This document shows, piece after piece, positions 46,003 through 54,827 of a stretch of DNA of 64,000 nt. Every line of letters starts with the position of its first letter. Within the stretch, counting starts at the first letter, position 1. Origin of the DNA: Herbaspirillum robiniae (GTDB lineage: Bacteria > Pseudomonadota > Gammaproteobacteria > Burkholderiales > Burkholderiaceae_D). The notes below the pieces were generated by a model. It did no database searches. It saw only the letters and a program-made list of their open reading frames with translations, and was not told where the DNA came from. Location: positions 930,001 to 994,000 of the forward strand of contig NZ_NJGU01000001.1 of assembly GCF_002213415.1 (NCBI RefSeq), read 5' to 3'. Position numbers and translations under genes: made by a program.

Positions 46003-46197
46003 TTATTCGGCCTCGACGATCCACGCCGCCTGGATGGCTTCCAGGATGCGCTCGCCGGAGCGGTTGGGGTCATCGTCGAATCCGTCCAGCTCCATCACCC
46101 AGCGATGCAGGTCGGTGAAGCGGATGGTCTTGGGGTCGATGTTGGGAAACCGGTCGTACAGTTCCTCGGCGATCAGCTGGGTATCGGTCCATTTCAT
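46003..46197 (-). CDS. iscX: IscX (YfhJ), iron-sulfur assembly accessory protein
   Basis: 64 residues from the ATG at MKWTDTQLIAEELYDRFP, with AAGGAG upstream. The sequence matches the small acidic IscX family (DPKTIRFTDLHRWVMELDGFDDDP). IscX binds IscS and iron and modulates cluster assembly. It is the last gene of the isc operon, 45 bases after fdx. Confidence 0.95.
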   Translation of the reverse strand: MKWTDTQLIAEELYDRFPNIDPKTIRFTDLHRWVMELDGFDDDPNRSGERILEAIQAAWIVEAE

Positions 46198-46242
46198 GGC
46201 GGCTCCTTTCGGTGCTGGCACGTCCCTCCCCGGCAGGGAGGA

Positions 46243-46581
46243 TCAGTGGTTTTCGGAAGCGTGGTTGATCGTGTACTTCGGGATCTCGACGGTCAGGTCG
46301 TCTTCGCCCAGCACTACCTGGCACGACAGGCGCGAGGTCGCTTCCAGGCCCCAGGCCATGTCCAGCAGGTCTTCTTCCTTGTCGGTCGGTTCGTTGAGCG
46401 TGTTGAAGCCTTCGCGGATCACCACGTGGCAGGTGGTACAGGCGCAGGACTTCTCGCAGGCGTGCTCGATGTCGACGTCGCTGTCGAGCATGGCGTCGCA
46501 CAGGGTCTTGCCGGACGGCGCGTCGATCACGGCGCCTTCGGGGCACAGGACCGGATGGGGGAGGATGACGATCTGAGGCAT
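46243..46581 (-). CDS. fdx: ISC-type [2Fe-2S] ferredoxin
   Basis: 112 residues. Cluster ligands C42, C48, C51 and C87 are visible in HACEKSCACTTCHVV and SRLSCQVV, the adrenodoxin-like pattern. It supplies electrons for cluster assembly on IscU and works with IscS. It sits 44 bases after hscA. Confidence 0.96.
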   Translation of the reverse strand: MPQIVILPHPVLCPEGAVIDAPSGKTLCDAMLDSDVDIEHACEKSCACTTCHVVIREGFNTLNEPTDKEEDLLDMAWGLEATSRLSCQVVLGEDDLTVEIPKYTINHASENH

Positions 46582-46625
46582 AGGTTGCTTTCGGTAATTC
46601 CGGTGATTCGATTCGGTAGATGCGG

Positions 46626-48491
46626 TCAGGCGACTTCGTCGAGCTTCTTGCCCGCCAGCGCCGCATGCACGCTGCGGTCCATGCGGCGCGCGGCGAATTC
46701 TTCGGTGCCGTGCGCCAGCGCATCGACTGCGGCCTTGATGACCAGGTGGTCGTCGCCCTTGGCCGCGGCTTCCACTGCCCCCAGTTGCTGCTCGATGGCG
46801 GCGCGTTCGTCCGCCGACAGCAGCGCGGCATCGGCCTGCAGCGCCGAGCGCGTGGCCAGCACGATGCGCTCGGCCTCGACCTGCTCTTCGCGCAGGGCGC
46901 GGCGTTGCATGTCTTCATCGGCCGAGGAGAAAGACTCCTGCAGCATGCGCGCGATCTCGTCGTCGCCCAGGCCGTAGGACGGCTTGACGCTGATCGAGGC
47001 TTCCACGCCGGAGGTCATCTCGCGCGCCGACACCGCCAGCAGGCCGTCGGCGTCGACCTGGTAGGTCACGCGGATGCGCGCCGCGCCCGCCGCCATCGGC
47101 GGGATGCCGCGCAGCTCGAAGCGCGCCAGCGAACGGCAATCGGCCACCAGCTCGCGCTCGCCCTGCACCACGTGGATCGCCATCGCGGTCTGGCCGTCCT
47201 TGAAGGTGGTGAACTCCTGCGCGCGCGCGCTGGGGATGGTGGTGTTGCGCGGGATGACCTTCTCGGCCAGGCCGCCCATGGTCTCGATGCCCAGCGACAG
47301 CGGGATCACGTCCAGCAGCAGCCAGTCGTCGCCCGGCGCGCGGTTGCCGGCCAGCAGGTTGGCCTGCACGGCGGCCCCCAGCGCGACCACCTTGTCGGGG
47401 TCGATGTTGGACAGCGGGTTGGTCTTGAAGAACTCGCCCACCGCGCGGCGGATATGCGGCATGCGGGTGGCGCCGCCGACCAGCACCACGCCGTCGATGT
47501 CTTCCACGGTCAGGGCGGCGTCGCGCAGCGCCTTGCGCACCGGCGTCATGGTCTTGGCCACCAGGTGCTTGGTGATCTCGCCGAACTCGGCGGAGCTGAT
47601 GACCAGATGCACTTCTTCGCCCGACTTCAGCTGCGCGTCGATGCGCACTTCATCCTTGGTCGACAGCAGTTCCTTGACTTCGCGCGCCTTGACCATCAGC
47701 AAGCGCGTGTCTTCGTCCGACAGCGGCTGCAGCTGGGCTTCCTGGCTGATCCAGCAGAACAGGCGATGGTCGAAGTCGTCGCCGCCCAGGGCCGAGTCGC
47801 CGCCGGTGGAGAGCACCTCGAACACGCCGCGCGTGAGCTTGAGGATGGAAATGTCGAAGGTGCCGCCGCCCAGGTCGTAGACCGCGAAGACACCTTCCGA
47901 ATTGTTGTCCAGGCCGTAGGCGATGGCCGCGGCGGTGGGTTCGTTGAGCAGGCGCAGCACGTTGATGCCGGCCAGTTGCGCGGCGTCCTTGGTGGCCTGG
48001 CGCTGGGCATCGTCGAAATAGGCGGGCACGGTGATCACGGCGCCGACCAGGTCGTCGCCCAGCGCATCCTCTGCGGTCTGGCGCAGCGTGGCCAGGATCT
48101 GGGCCGACACCTCCACCGGGCTCTTCACGCCGGCCACGGTCTTGATCTGCACCATGCCCGGCGCATCCTGGAAGTCGTAGGGCATGTTCTCGGCGTGGGC
48201 GATGTCCTTCAGCCCGCGGCCCATGAAGCGCTTGACCGAGATGATGGTGTTGCGCGGATCGGTGGTCTGCGCGGCCTGGGCCTTGTAGCCGATGTTGGCG
48301 TGGCCGTTGGGCAGGTAGCGCACCACCGACGGCAACAGCACGCGGCCATCGTCGTCGGCCAGCACTTCGGGAATGCTGTTGCGCACGGTGGCCACCAGCG
48401 AGTTGGTGGTGCCGAGGTCGATGCCCACGGCGAGGCGCCGCTGGTGCGGCGCGGTCGACATGCCCGGTTCGGAAATCTGGAGTAAGGCCAT
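46626..48491 (-). CDS. hscA: Fe-S assembly chaperone HscA (Hsp70)
   Basis: 621 residues, Hsp70 length. ATPase motifs include [15 protein letters not shown] near residue 20, then [30 protein letters not shown] and [14 protein letters not shown]. The substrate domain follows from about residue 390. HscA recognises the LPPVK peptide of IscU (present in the IscU gene here) with HscB as co-chaperone. It follows the LysE-type gene by 17 bases. Confidence 0.97.
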   Translation of the reverse strand: MALLQISEPGMSTAPHQRRLAVGIDLGTTNSLVATVRNSIPEVLADDDGRVLLPSVVRYLPNGHANIGYKAQAAQTTDPRNTIISVKRFMGRGLKDIAHAENMPYDFQDAPGMVQIKTVAGVKSPVEVSAQILATLRQTAEDALGDDLVGAVITVPAYFDDAQRQATKDAAQLAGINVLRLLNEPTAAAIAYGLDNNSEGVFAVYDLGGGTFDISILKLTRGVFEVLSTGGDSALGGDDFDHRLFCWISQEAQLQPLSDEDTRLLMVKAREVKELLSTKDEVRIDAQLKSGEEVHLVISSAEFGEITKHLVAKTMTPVRKALRDAALTVEDIDGVVLVGGATRMPHIRRAVGEFFKTNPLSNIDPDKVVALGAAVQANLLAGNRAPGDDWLLLDVIPLSLGIETMGGLAEKVIPRNTTIPSARAQEFTTFKDGQTAMAIHVVQGERELVADCRSLARFELRGIPPMAAGAARIRVTYQVDADGLLAVSAREMTSGVEASISVKPSYGLGDDEIARMLQESFSSADEDMQRRALREEQVEAERIVLATRSALQADAALLSADERAAIEQQLGAVEAAAKGDDHLVIKAAVDALAHGTEEFAARRMDRSVHAALAGKKLDEVA

Positions 48492-48508
48492 AGGTCTTTT
48501 GCTGGTCG

Positions 48509-49132
48509 TTATTCGGGTAAAGCCATCCGCACGCCGAGGCCGATGAAGGCGCAGCCTGCCAGGCGGTTCAGATGGACGGAAGCGGAAGCGCGGCGGCGGA
48601 AGTACGCCCCGACCGCGCCGGAAAACAGCGCGATGGCGCTGAAGATGGCGAAGGCCTGGAGGATGAACACCAGCGCCAGGATCAGCATCTGCACCGGCAC
48701 GTGGCCGGCTTCGGGATGCACGAACTGCGGCAGGAAGGCGATGAAGAACAGCGTCACCTTGGGGTTGAGCATGTTGGCCAGCACGCTTTGCCAGTAGATG
48801 CGCTTCAAGGGCACGCCGGGATTGTCTTCGCCGGCGGCCAGGGCGATGCCGGCCGAGGCCGAGCGCAGGGTGCGGTAGCCGAGGTAGGCCAGATAGGCCG
48901 CGCCGGCGTACTGCAGCGCGTGATAGGCCGGCGGATAGGCCTTGATCAGCGCGGCGAAGCCCAGCACCGCCAGCAGCGTGTGGAAGATCAATCCGGAAGA
49001 GAAACCGGCTGCGGCCACCAGCCCGGCCTTGCGGCCCTGGGAAATGCCGCGCGTGAGCACGTAGATGTTGTCAGGCCCGGGCGCAAGCGTCAGGGTCATG
49101 GCGGCCAGCAGGAACAGGAAGATGTCGGGCAT
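48509..49132 (-). CDS. LysE/RhtB-family exporter, inserted between hscB and hscA
   Basis: 207 residues, six membrane segments expected. The family signature [23 protein letters not shown] is near the N-terminus; further helices follow ([34 protein letters not shown]). Members export amino acids or related metabolites from the cytoplasm. It lies between hscB (25 bases upstream) and hscA (17 bases downstream) on the same strand, so it is probably transcribed with the isc operon. That is unusual; a link to cysteine or alanine handling is only a guess. Confidence 0.9.
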   Translation of the reverse strand: MPDIFLFLLAAMTLTLAPGPDNIYVLTRGISQGRKAGLVAAAGFSSGLIFHTLLAVLGFAALIKAYPPAYHALQYAGAAYLAYLGYRTLRSASAGIALAAGEDNPGVPLKRIYWQSVLANMLNPKVTLFFIAFLPQFVHPEAGHVPVQMLILALVFILQAFAIFSAIALFSGAVGAYFRRRASASVHLNRLAGCAFIGLGVRMALPE

Positions 49133-49157
49133 GTCGTCGCCTTGGTCGTGTCTTCGT

Positions 49158-49673
49158 TCAGCCTTCGATCAGGGCAAAGGCGTCGCCGATCTCGGCGCCG
49201 AACTTGTCGAGGAACATCAGCTGGCGCACCAGCTGCCCCGCCTGGGCGTAATCGCCGGCGTCGAGCTGCGCCTCGATGCGGGCGATCTCGGCCTTCTTTT
49301 CGGCCAGCAATTCGCCGTTGAGCCGCTCCAGCGCATCCAGGTCGCGGCCGGCCTTGGCATCGTCGAGCGTCTCGCGCCACTCCATCTGCTGCATCAGGAA
49401 GCCCGGCGCCATGGCGGTGTTCGACTCGGTCTGCAGGTCCACGCCGTTGAGCTCGCACAGGTAGCGCGCGCGACGCAACGGGCTTTTCAGCGTCTGGTAG
49501 GCCTCGTTGGCGCGCGTGGCCCATTGCATCGCGACGCGCTTCTCGGCGTCGCTGGCGTGGGCGAACTTGTCCGGGTGCGCCTGGCCTTGCACGCGATGGT
49601 AGGCCTGCTCCAGCGCCTTGGTGTCGATGGCGAAGCGTTGCGGCAGCTGGAACAGGTCGAAATGGTTTTGCAT
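49158..49673 (-). CDS. hscB: Fe-S assembly J-protein HscB
   Basis: 171 residues. The N-terminal J domain has H33-P34-D35 (QAHPDKFAHA), which activates the HscA ATPase; the C-terminal three-helix domain (ELLAEKKAEIARIEAQLDAGD) binds IscU. It is preceded by an intrinsic-terminator-like hairpin and followed by the LysE-type gene. Confidence 0.96.
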   Translation of the reverse strand: MQNHFDLFQLPQRFAIDTKALEQAYHRVQGQAHPDKFAHASDAEKRVAMQWATRANEAYQTLKSPLRRARYLCELNGVDLQTESNTAMAPGFLMQQMEWRETLDDAKAGRDLDALERLNGELLAEKKAEIARIEAQLDAGDYAQAGQLVRQLMFLDKFGAEIGDAFALIEG

Positions 49674-49680
49674 GGCTGAA

Positions 49681-49712
49681 AAATAAAAAGCCTGTCGGAC
49701 TTCAACAGGCTT
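49681..49712 (-). terminator. Terminator/attenuator between iscA and hscB
   Basis: On minus AAGCCTGT, a nine-base loop and ACAGGCTT are followed by TTTTATTT, starting 8 bases before the hscB ATG. It would reduce hscBA-fdx expression relative to iscRSUA. The surrounding 49674-49868 gap has no gene. Confidence 0.75.
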
Positions 49713-49868
49713 GGCACATCAACGACTGCGAGGAATGCTGGAGACTCTTTTCACCATCTGCCGCGCATCGCTGGCGGCACATCGAACGGTGCGATCACAG
49801 GGCTCTCACAGGATTCGGCTAAGCACTGGCCGCGGGCGATGTCATGCCGCGCGGCGGGAATTTCACTC

Positions 49869-50192
49869 TCAGATGCGGAAGCTTTCGCCGCAGCCGCATT
49901 CGTCCTTGACGTTGGGGTTCTGGAACTTGAAACCCTCGTTCAAGCCTTCGCGGGCGAAGTCCAGCTCGGTGCCGTCGATGTAAGGCAGGCTCTTGGGATC
50001 GACAAAGACGCGCACGCCGTGCGACTCGAAGACGGTGTCTTCGTCGACCTGCTCATCCACATACTCCAGCTTGTACGCCAGGCCGGAACAGCCGGTGGTG
50101 CGCACGCCCAGGCGCAGGCCGATGCCCTTGCCGCGGCGCTCCATGTAACGGCTGATGTGTTTTGCTGCCTTCTCTGTCAATGTGATTGCCAT
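49869..50192 (-). CDS. iscA: Iron-sulfur cluster assembly protein IscA
   Basis: 107 residues from the ATG at [17 protein letters not shown]. The three A-type cysteines are C35 (TTGCSGLAY) and C99/C101 (DECGCGESF). It carries iron or a cluster to apo-proteins. It follows iscU by 59 bases in the isc operon. Longer in-frame upstream sequence is not part of it. Confidence 0.96.
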   Translation of the reverse strand: MAITLTEKAAKHISRYMERRGKGIGLRLGVRTTGCSGLAYKLEYVDEQVDEDTVFESHGVRVFVDPKSLPYIDGTELDFAREGLNEGFKFQNPNVKDECGCGESFRI

Positions 50193-50251
50193 GATGCCTG
50201 CCTTGCTGCTGTCAAAAACGGCTTGCGCCGACTGCCATGCGCCTGAACGAA

Positions 50252-50653
50252 TCAGGCGGCCGCCTTCTGCTCGGCGCCGTGCTTGGCCTTGTAGTCTTGC
50301 ACCGCGGCCTTGATGGCGTCTTCCGCCAGGATCGAGCAGTGGATCTTCACCGGCGGCAGCGCCAGTTCTTCGGCGATCTGGGTGTTCTTGATGGACAGCG
50401 CTTCGTCCAGCGTCTTGCCCTTGACCCACTCGGTCACCAGCGACGAGGAAGCGATCGCCGAACCGCAGCCGTAGGTCTTGAACTTGGCGTCCTGGATCAC
50501 GCCGTCGGCGCCGACCTTGATCTGCAGCTTCATCACGTCGCCGCAGGCAGGCGCGCCGACCATGCCGGTGCCGACGGTCTCGTCGCCCTTTTCAAAGGCG
50601 CCGACGTTGCGCGGGTTCTCGTAGTGGTCGAGTACTTTTTCCGAATAAGACAT
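50252..50653 (-). CDS. iscU: Fe-S cluster scaffold IscU
   Basis: 133 residues. Scaffold cysteines C37, C63 and C106 and the stabilising D39 are present ([19 protein letters not shown]), and LPPVK at 99-103 is the HscA recognition motif. It accepts sulfur from IscS and iron to build [2Fe-2S] clusters. It follows iscS by 77 bases. Confidence 0.98.
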   Translation of the reverse strand: MSYSEKVLDHYENPRNVGAFEKGDETVGTGMVGAPACGDVMKLQIKVGADGVIQDAKFKTYGCGSAIASSSLVTEWVKGKTLDEALSIKNTQIAEELALPPVKIHCSILAEDAIKAAVQDYKAKHGAEQKAAA

Positions 50654-50730
50654 GTTCTTGCTCCTTGATGATTTTCACCGCAACCAGCTTGGTTCCTGAT
50701 GCGTGCTGGCGGCGGCTGGCAGAGTTCTGG

Positions 50731-51984
50731 TTAGTGTGCCGCCCACTGGATCGTGGAAAGGTCGACGCCGTCCTTGTACATGTCCCACAGCGGGGACAGT
50801 TCACGCAGCTTGCCGACCTTGCTCTTGATCAGGTTGACGGTGAAATCAATATCTTCCTCGGTCGTGAAGCGGCCGATGGTGAAACGGATGGAGCTGTGCG
50901 CCAGCTCGTCGCTGCGGCCCAGTGCGCGCAGCACGTAGGACGGCTCCAGGCTGGCCGAGGTGCAGGCCGAACCGGAGGACACCGCGATGTCCTTGATGGC
51001 CATGATCAGCGACTCGCCTTCGACGTAGTTGAAGCTCACGTTCAGGTTGTGCGGCACACGGTGCTCCATGTCGCCGTTGACGTAGGTTTCTTCGATCTCT
51101 TGCAAGCCCTTGGCCAGACGATCGCGCATGGCGCGGATGTGGCTCAGCTCGCTGTCCATTTCTTCGCGGGCCAGGCGGAAGGCCTCGCCCATGCCGACGA
51201 TCTGGTGCGTGGCCAGGGTGCCCGAGCGCAGGCCGCGCTCATGGCCGCCGCCGTGCATCTGCGCTTCGATACGCACGCGCGGCTTGCGGCGCACATACAG
51301 CGCGCCGATGCCCTTGGGGCCGTAGGACTTGTGGGCCGAGAAGCTCATCAGGTCGACCTTCCAGTTTTCCAGGTCGATCTTGACCTTGCCGGTTGCCTGG
51401 GCGGCGTCGCTGTGGAAGATGATGCCCTTGGAGCGGCAGAATTCGCCGATTTCCGGCACCGGCTGGATCACGCCGATCTCGTTGTTGACCAGCATCACCG
51501 ACACCAGGATGGTGTCCGGACGCACGGCGGCGGCGATCTGCTCGACGGTCACCAGGCCGTTGTCCTGCGGCTGCAGGTAGGTGGCTTCGAAGCCCACGCG
51601 CTCCAGCTCGCGGAAGGTGTCCAGCACGGCCTTGTGCTCGGTCTTGACCGTGATGATGTGCTTGCCACGGGTCTTGTAGAACTGCGCCGCGCCCTTGATG
51701 GCGAGGTTGTTGCTCTCGGTGGCGCCGGAGGTCCAGATGATCTCGCGCGAATCGGCGTTGACCAGCTTGGCGACTTCCTCGCGCGCCTCTTCGACCGCCT
51801 TTTCCGCGGACCAGCCATACATGTGGCTGCGCGAGGCCGGATTGCCGAACTGCTCGCGCAGGTAGGGAATCATCTTGTCGGCCACGCGCGGATCGACCGG
51901 GGTGGTCGCCGAGTAGTCCATGTAGATCGGGAAGTGCGGAGCCTTGATGGTCTCCAGCAGGCTTTTTTCGAGAGGTGCGTTCAT
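50731..51984 (-). CDS. iscS: Cysteine desulfurase IscS
   Basis: 417 residues. PLP lysine K219 is in [12 protein letters not shown], and the persulfide cysteine C341 is in [14 protein letters not shown]. The N-terminus [18 protein letters not shown] extends slightly before the conserved [11 protein letters not shown]. It releases sulfur from L-cysteine for IscU, tRNA thiolation and other acceptors. It follows iscR by 18 bases. Confidence 0.97.
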   Translation of the reverse strand: MNAPLEKSLLETIKAPHFPIYMDYSATTPVDPRVADKMIPYLREQFGNPASRSHMYGWSAEKAVEEAREEVAKLVNADSREIIWTSGATESNNLAIKGAAQFYKTRGKHIITVKTEHKAVLDTFRELERVGFEATYLQPQDNGLVTVEQIAAAVRPDTILVSVMLVNNEIGVIQPVPEIGEFCRSKGIIFHSDAAQATGKVKIDLENWKVDLMSFSAHKSYGPKGIGALYVRRKPRVRIEAQMHGGGHERGLRSGTLATHQIVGMGEAFRLAREEMDSELSHIRAMRDRLAKGLQEIEETYVNGDMEHRVPHNLNVSFNYVEGESLIMAIKDIAVSSGSACTSASLEPSYVLRALGRSDELAHSSIRFTIGRFTTEEDIDFTVNLIKSKVGKLRELSPLWDMYKDGVDLSTIQWAAH

Positions 51985-52002
51985 GTCAGTTCTTGCTCCA
52001 AA

Positions 52003-52497
52003 TCAGGCTGCGGCTTGCGGGCGGTGCATCACCACCACGCTCTGCTTGTCGGCGGCGCGATGCTCCGCCGGCTTGTGTTCCTTCTGCTGGTCGACCAGAT
52101 CCTGCAGCGAAACCGAATCCAGGTACTCGACCATTTTTTCGTTCAGGGTCGACCACAGGTCGTGCGTCATACAGCGCGTGCCGCCGGGGTGGGACGCGCT
52201 GTGGCAATTTTCCTTGCCGCCGCACTGGGTCGCATCGAGAGGTTCATCCACTGCGATGATGATGTCGGCCACCGACACATCCGCCGCCTTGCGGGCGAGG
52301 TTGTAACCGCCGCCGGGGCCCCTCACGGACTCGACGATCTGGTGGCGACGCAGCTTGCCGAACAACTGCTCCAGATATGATAAAGAAATTTCCTGGCGCT
52401 CGCTGATCGCGGACAGCGTGACGGGACCGTTGCCCTGGCGCAAAGCCAGGTCGATCATCGCAGTCACGGCAAAACGGCCTTTGGTGGTTAGACGCAT
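52003..52497 (-). CDS. iscR: Rrf2-family iron-sulfur regulator IscR
   Basis: 164 residues from the ATG at MRLTTKGRFAVTAMIDLAL. The N-terminal winged helix includes EISLSYLEQLFGKLRR. Cluster ligands would be C92 and C98 (QCGGKENC) and C109 (TRCMTHDLW), with His112. The spacing C98-X10-C109 is longer than the C-X5-C of E. coli IscR. With its cluster, IscR represses its own operon. Two IscR-like type-1 sites lie upstream of the gene, next to or within its promoter. Confidence 0.95.
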   Translation of the reverse strand: MRLTTKGRFAVTAMIDLALRQGNGPVTLSAISERQEISLSYLEQLFGKLRRHQIVESVRGPGGGYNLARKAADVSVADIIIAVDEPLDATQCGGKENCHSASHPGGTRCMTHDLWSTLNEKMVEYLDSVSLQDLVDQQKEHKPAEHRAADKQSVVVMHRPQAAA

Positions 52498-52539
52498 GAA
52501 ATTCCCTGCTCTAGAAACAAGTTGATCTTGATTCCCTGA

Positions 52540-52592
52540 ATTCCCGAATATTTGAGTCAAGTATATCAAACCCGAGTAATTCTGTCAGGTAC
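52540..52592 (-). promoter_or_regulatory. Two tandem IscR type-1-like sites upstream of iscR
   Basis: On minus, 25-base stretches at 52564-52540 and 52592-52568 each match about 21 of 25 positions of the type-1 consensus as I recall it, with cores CTTGACTC and CCTGACAG and right arms ending TTCGGGAAT and CTCGGGTTT. They are 28 bases apart, about 2.7 turns. The first contains TTGACT, a -35-like element. I saw no convincing -10. The rest of 52498-52811 (314 bases) carries no gene. Confidence 0.7.
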
Positions 52593-52811
52593 CAAATTGG
52601 GGCGGATCTGGGAATTCAAGGAGCCCCTCCCCCGCCAACCGGGACGACAGAATCGAAATCGCGCCAAATCGCTGCTTCCGGCAGGCATTTCCGGTCGATT
52701 GCCCCTTATCGATCTGGTAAGATGTCTCAACACTTTTTTCATCTGGCGGCCCGCGGACCATACCGAAAAACGACAAGCCCACTCCGCGCCCGCATTTCAA
52801 CTAAAACGACA

Positions 52812-53579
52812 ATGGATGTAAGCGATACCCCCAATCCTCTGCTGCGCCCGCGCCGCAAGACCCAAAGCCTGTCGCAGGAAGTGGTGGCCGCGCTGTCGGC
52901 GATGATCGGCAACGGCAGCATCAAGCCGGGAGACAAGCTGCCCACGGAATCCGAGATCATGCAAAGCCAGGGCGTCTCGCGCACCGTGGTGCGCGAAGCG
53001 ATCTCCCGCCTGCAGGCCGCCGGCCTGGTGGAAACCCGCCATGGCATCGGCACCTTCGTGCTGGAGGCCAAGAAGGGCTCCAACATCAATATCGATCCGG
53101 CCACCATCACCACCATGCGCGACCTGCTGGCGCTGCTGGAGCTGCGCATCAGCCTGGAGACCGAAACCGCGGGCCTGGCCGCCTCGCGCCGCACCGACGA
53201 GCAGCTGCGCGAGATCCGCGAGGCGCTCGACGCCTTCCGCGAGAACCAGCTCTCCGGCGGCGACACCGTGGGCCCGGACTTCCGCTTCCACTTCGCCATC
53301 GCCAACGCCACCGGCAACCGCTACTTCATCGAGATCATCAGCCATCTCGGCATGGGCGTGATCCCGCGCAAGCGCCTCAATACGGCCGAACTGGCGCACG
53401 ACCAGCAGGCCAGCTACCTGGACCGCGTGCAGCGCGAGCACGAAGACATCTACGAAGCCATCGCCCGCAGCGATACCGAGGCCGCGCGCGCGGCCATGCG
53501 CAACCACCTCACCAACAGCCGCGAGCGCCTGCGCCGCGCGCAGCAGGAAGCCGAATCGGGCAGCGCCTCGGCCGCCTGA
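52812..53579 (+). CDS. FadR-subfamily GntR regulator of the aldarate cluster
   Basis: 255 residues from the ATG at MDVSDTPNPLLRPRR. The N-terminal winged helix has SIKPGDKLPTESEIMQSQGVSRTVVREAISRLQAAGLVETRHG, and a helical FadR-type effector domain (FCD, about 110-235) follows with acidic and histidine ligands (FRFHFAIANATGN, HEDIYEAI). Genes for 5-dehydro-4-deoxyglucarate dehydratase and semialdehyde dehydrogenase lie directly downstream, so glucarate/galactarate or their breakdown products are likely effectors. Repressor versus activator cannot be decided from sequence. Confidence 0.88.
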   Translation: MDVSDTPNPLLRPRRKTQSLSQEVVAALSAMIGNGSIKPGDKLPTESEIMQSQGVSRTVVREAISRLQAAGLVETRHGIGTFVLEAKKGSNINIDPATITTMRDLLALLELRISLETETAGLAASRRTDEQLREIREALDAFRENQLSGGDTVGPDFRFHFAIANATGNRYFIEIISHLGMGVIPRKRLNTAELAHDQQASYLDRVQREHEDIYEAIARSDTEAARAAMRNHLTNSRERLRRAQQEAESGSASAA

Positions 53580-53716
53580 TCCACCGCTTCACACGGCCCC
53601 CGCCACGCCACGGACCGCATGCAGACGCATGCCGGTCCGCCCGGCGGCAAAAATCCCACACCCGCCCCGACCCGCTGAAAAGCCCCATAAAAAATGCTGG
53701 CGTTCTGTGATTTCAT

Positions 53717-53747
53717 GTTGTACGATGACTGATATCCTATTAGGATA
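53717..53747 (+). promoter_or_regulatory. kdgD promoter with candidate operators
   Basis: TTGTAC at 53718-53723 and TAGGAT at 53741-53746 are 17 bases apart and could be -35/-10. GTTGTACGATG (53717-53727) is shared with the transporter promoter region at 62851-62861 on minus. TATCCTA-T-TAGGATA (53733-53747) is a perfect 7-1-7 palindrome over the -10. Both are candidate operators for the neighbouring FadR-type regulator. Confidence 0.6.
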
Positions 53748-53808
53748 GAAGTACAAAAACAAAAACACAGATTCATCCATCCAATTCTTAATGGCGTTGA
53801 GCGAAACC

Positions 53809-54729
53809 ATGTCCCAATACACACCCCAAGACCTCAAAACGATCCTCTCTTCCGGCCTGCTGTCGTTCCCGCTGACCGACTTCGACGAGCAGGGCGACTT
53901 CCGCCCGAAGACCTACATCGAGCGCCTGGAATGGCTGGCTCCGTACGGCGCCAGCGCACTGTTCGCCGCCGGCGGCACCGGCGAGTTCTTCTCCCTGGTC
54001 CCGGGCGAGTATTCCGACATCATCCGCACCGCCGTCGAAACCTGCCGCGGCAAGGTGCCCATCATCGCCGGCGCCGGCGGTTCGACCCGCGCCGCCATCG
54101 CCTATGCACAGGAAGCCGAGCGCCTGGGCGCGCACGGCATCCTGCTGATGCCGCACTACCTGACCGAAGCCAGCCAGGACGGCATCGCCGCCCACGTCGA
54201 AGCGGTCTGCAAATCGGTGAACTTCGGCGTCATCATCTACAACCGCGCGGTGTGCAAGCTCAACGCCGAAACCCTGCAAAAGCTGGCTGACCGCTGCCCC
54301 AACCTGATCGGCTTCAAGGACGGCGTCGGCGAAATCGAACCGATGGTCCACATCCGCCGCAAGCTGGGCGACCGCTTCACCTACCTGGGCGGCCTGCCGA
54401 CCGCGGAAGTCTACGCCGCGGCCTACAAGGCGCTGGGCGTGCCGGTGTACTCCTCGGCCGTGTTCAACTTCATCCCCAAGACCGCCGTCGAGTTCTACCA
54501 GGCGATCGCCAAGGACGACCACGCCACCGTCGGCAAGATCATCGACGAATTCTTCCTGCCCTACCTGGCCATCCGCAACCGCAAGGCCGGCTATGCCGTG
54601 TCCATCGTCAAGGCCGGCGCCAAGATCGTGGGCCACGACGCCGGTCCGGTGCGCACCCCGCTGACCGACTGCACGCCGCAAGAGCATGAAGAGCTGGCCG
54701 CGCTGATCAAGAAGCTGGGCCCGCAATAA
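53809..54729 (+). CDS. kdgD: 5-Dehydro-4-deoxyglucarate dehydratase
   Basis: 306 residues from the ATG at [16 protein letters not shown], chosen over an ATG 18 bases earlier because GAGCGA precedes it. DHDPS/NAL-family barrel: Schiff-base K170 in [11 protein letters not shown]144 in IIYNRA and the GGTGEFF substrate loop. It dehydrates and decarboxylates 5-dehydro-4-deoxy-D-glucarate to alpha-ketoglutarate semialdehyde. The next gene encodes the matching dehydrogenase, which distinguishes it from other lyases of the family. A terminator follows. Confidence 0.93.
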   Translation: MSQYTPQDLKTILSSGLLSFPLTDFDEQGDFRPKTYIERLEWLAPYGASALFAAGGTGEFFSLVPGEYSDIIRTAVETCRGKVPIIAGAGGSTRAAIAYAQEAERLGAHGILLMPHYLTEASQDGIAAHVEAVCKSVNFGVIIYNRAVCKLNAETLQKLADRCPNLIGFKDGVGEIEPMVHIRRKLGDRFTYLGGLPTAEVYAAAYKALGVPVYSSAVFNFIPKTAVEFYQAIAKDDHATVGKIIDEFFLPYLAIRNRKAGYAVSIVKAGAKIVGHDAGPVRTPLTDCTPQEHEELAALIKKLGPQ

Positions 54730-54745
54730 GCCTCGCGCATCCCTC

Positions 54746-54776
54746 AAGGGGCCACAGGAAACTGCGGCCCCTTTTT
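54746..54776 (+). terminator. Intrinsic terminator between kdgD and the dehydrogenase gene
   Basis: AAGGGGCC-A-CAG, GAAA loop, CTG-C-GGCCCCTT with one A-C mismatch, then TTTTT. It suggests a partial break before the next gene. Confidence 0.8.
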
Positions 54777-54827
54777 GTTTCTGCGACGTCGCCGACGCGC
54801 ATTCCATAACAATCCACGGAGAACTTC

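Noticed and set aside
45723-46024. Short minus frames between the chemoreceptor and iscX
   Set aside because: They overlap hairpins and the isc terminator, with no leader or family likeness.
46620-48485. 621-codon open frame on plus opposite hscA
   Set aside because: It mirrors hscA in a GC-rich antisense frame, with His/Gln/Ala/Gly-rich composition and no family features.
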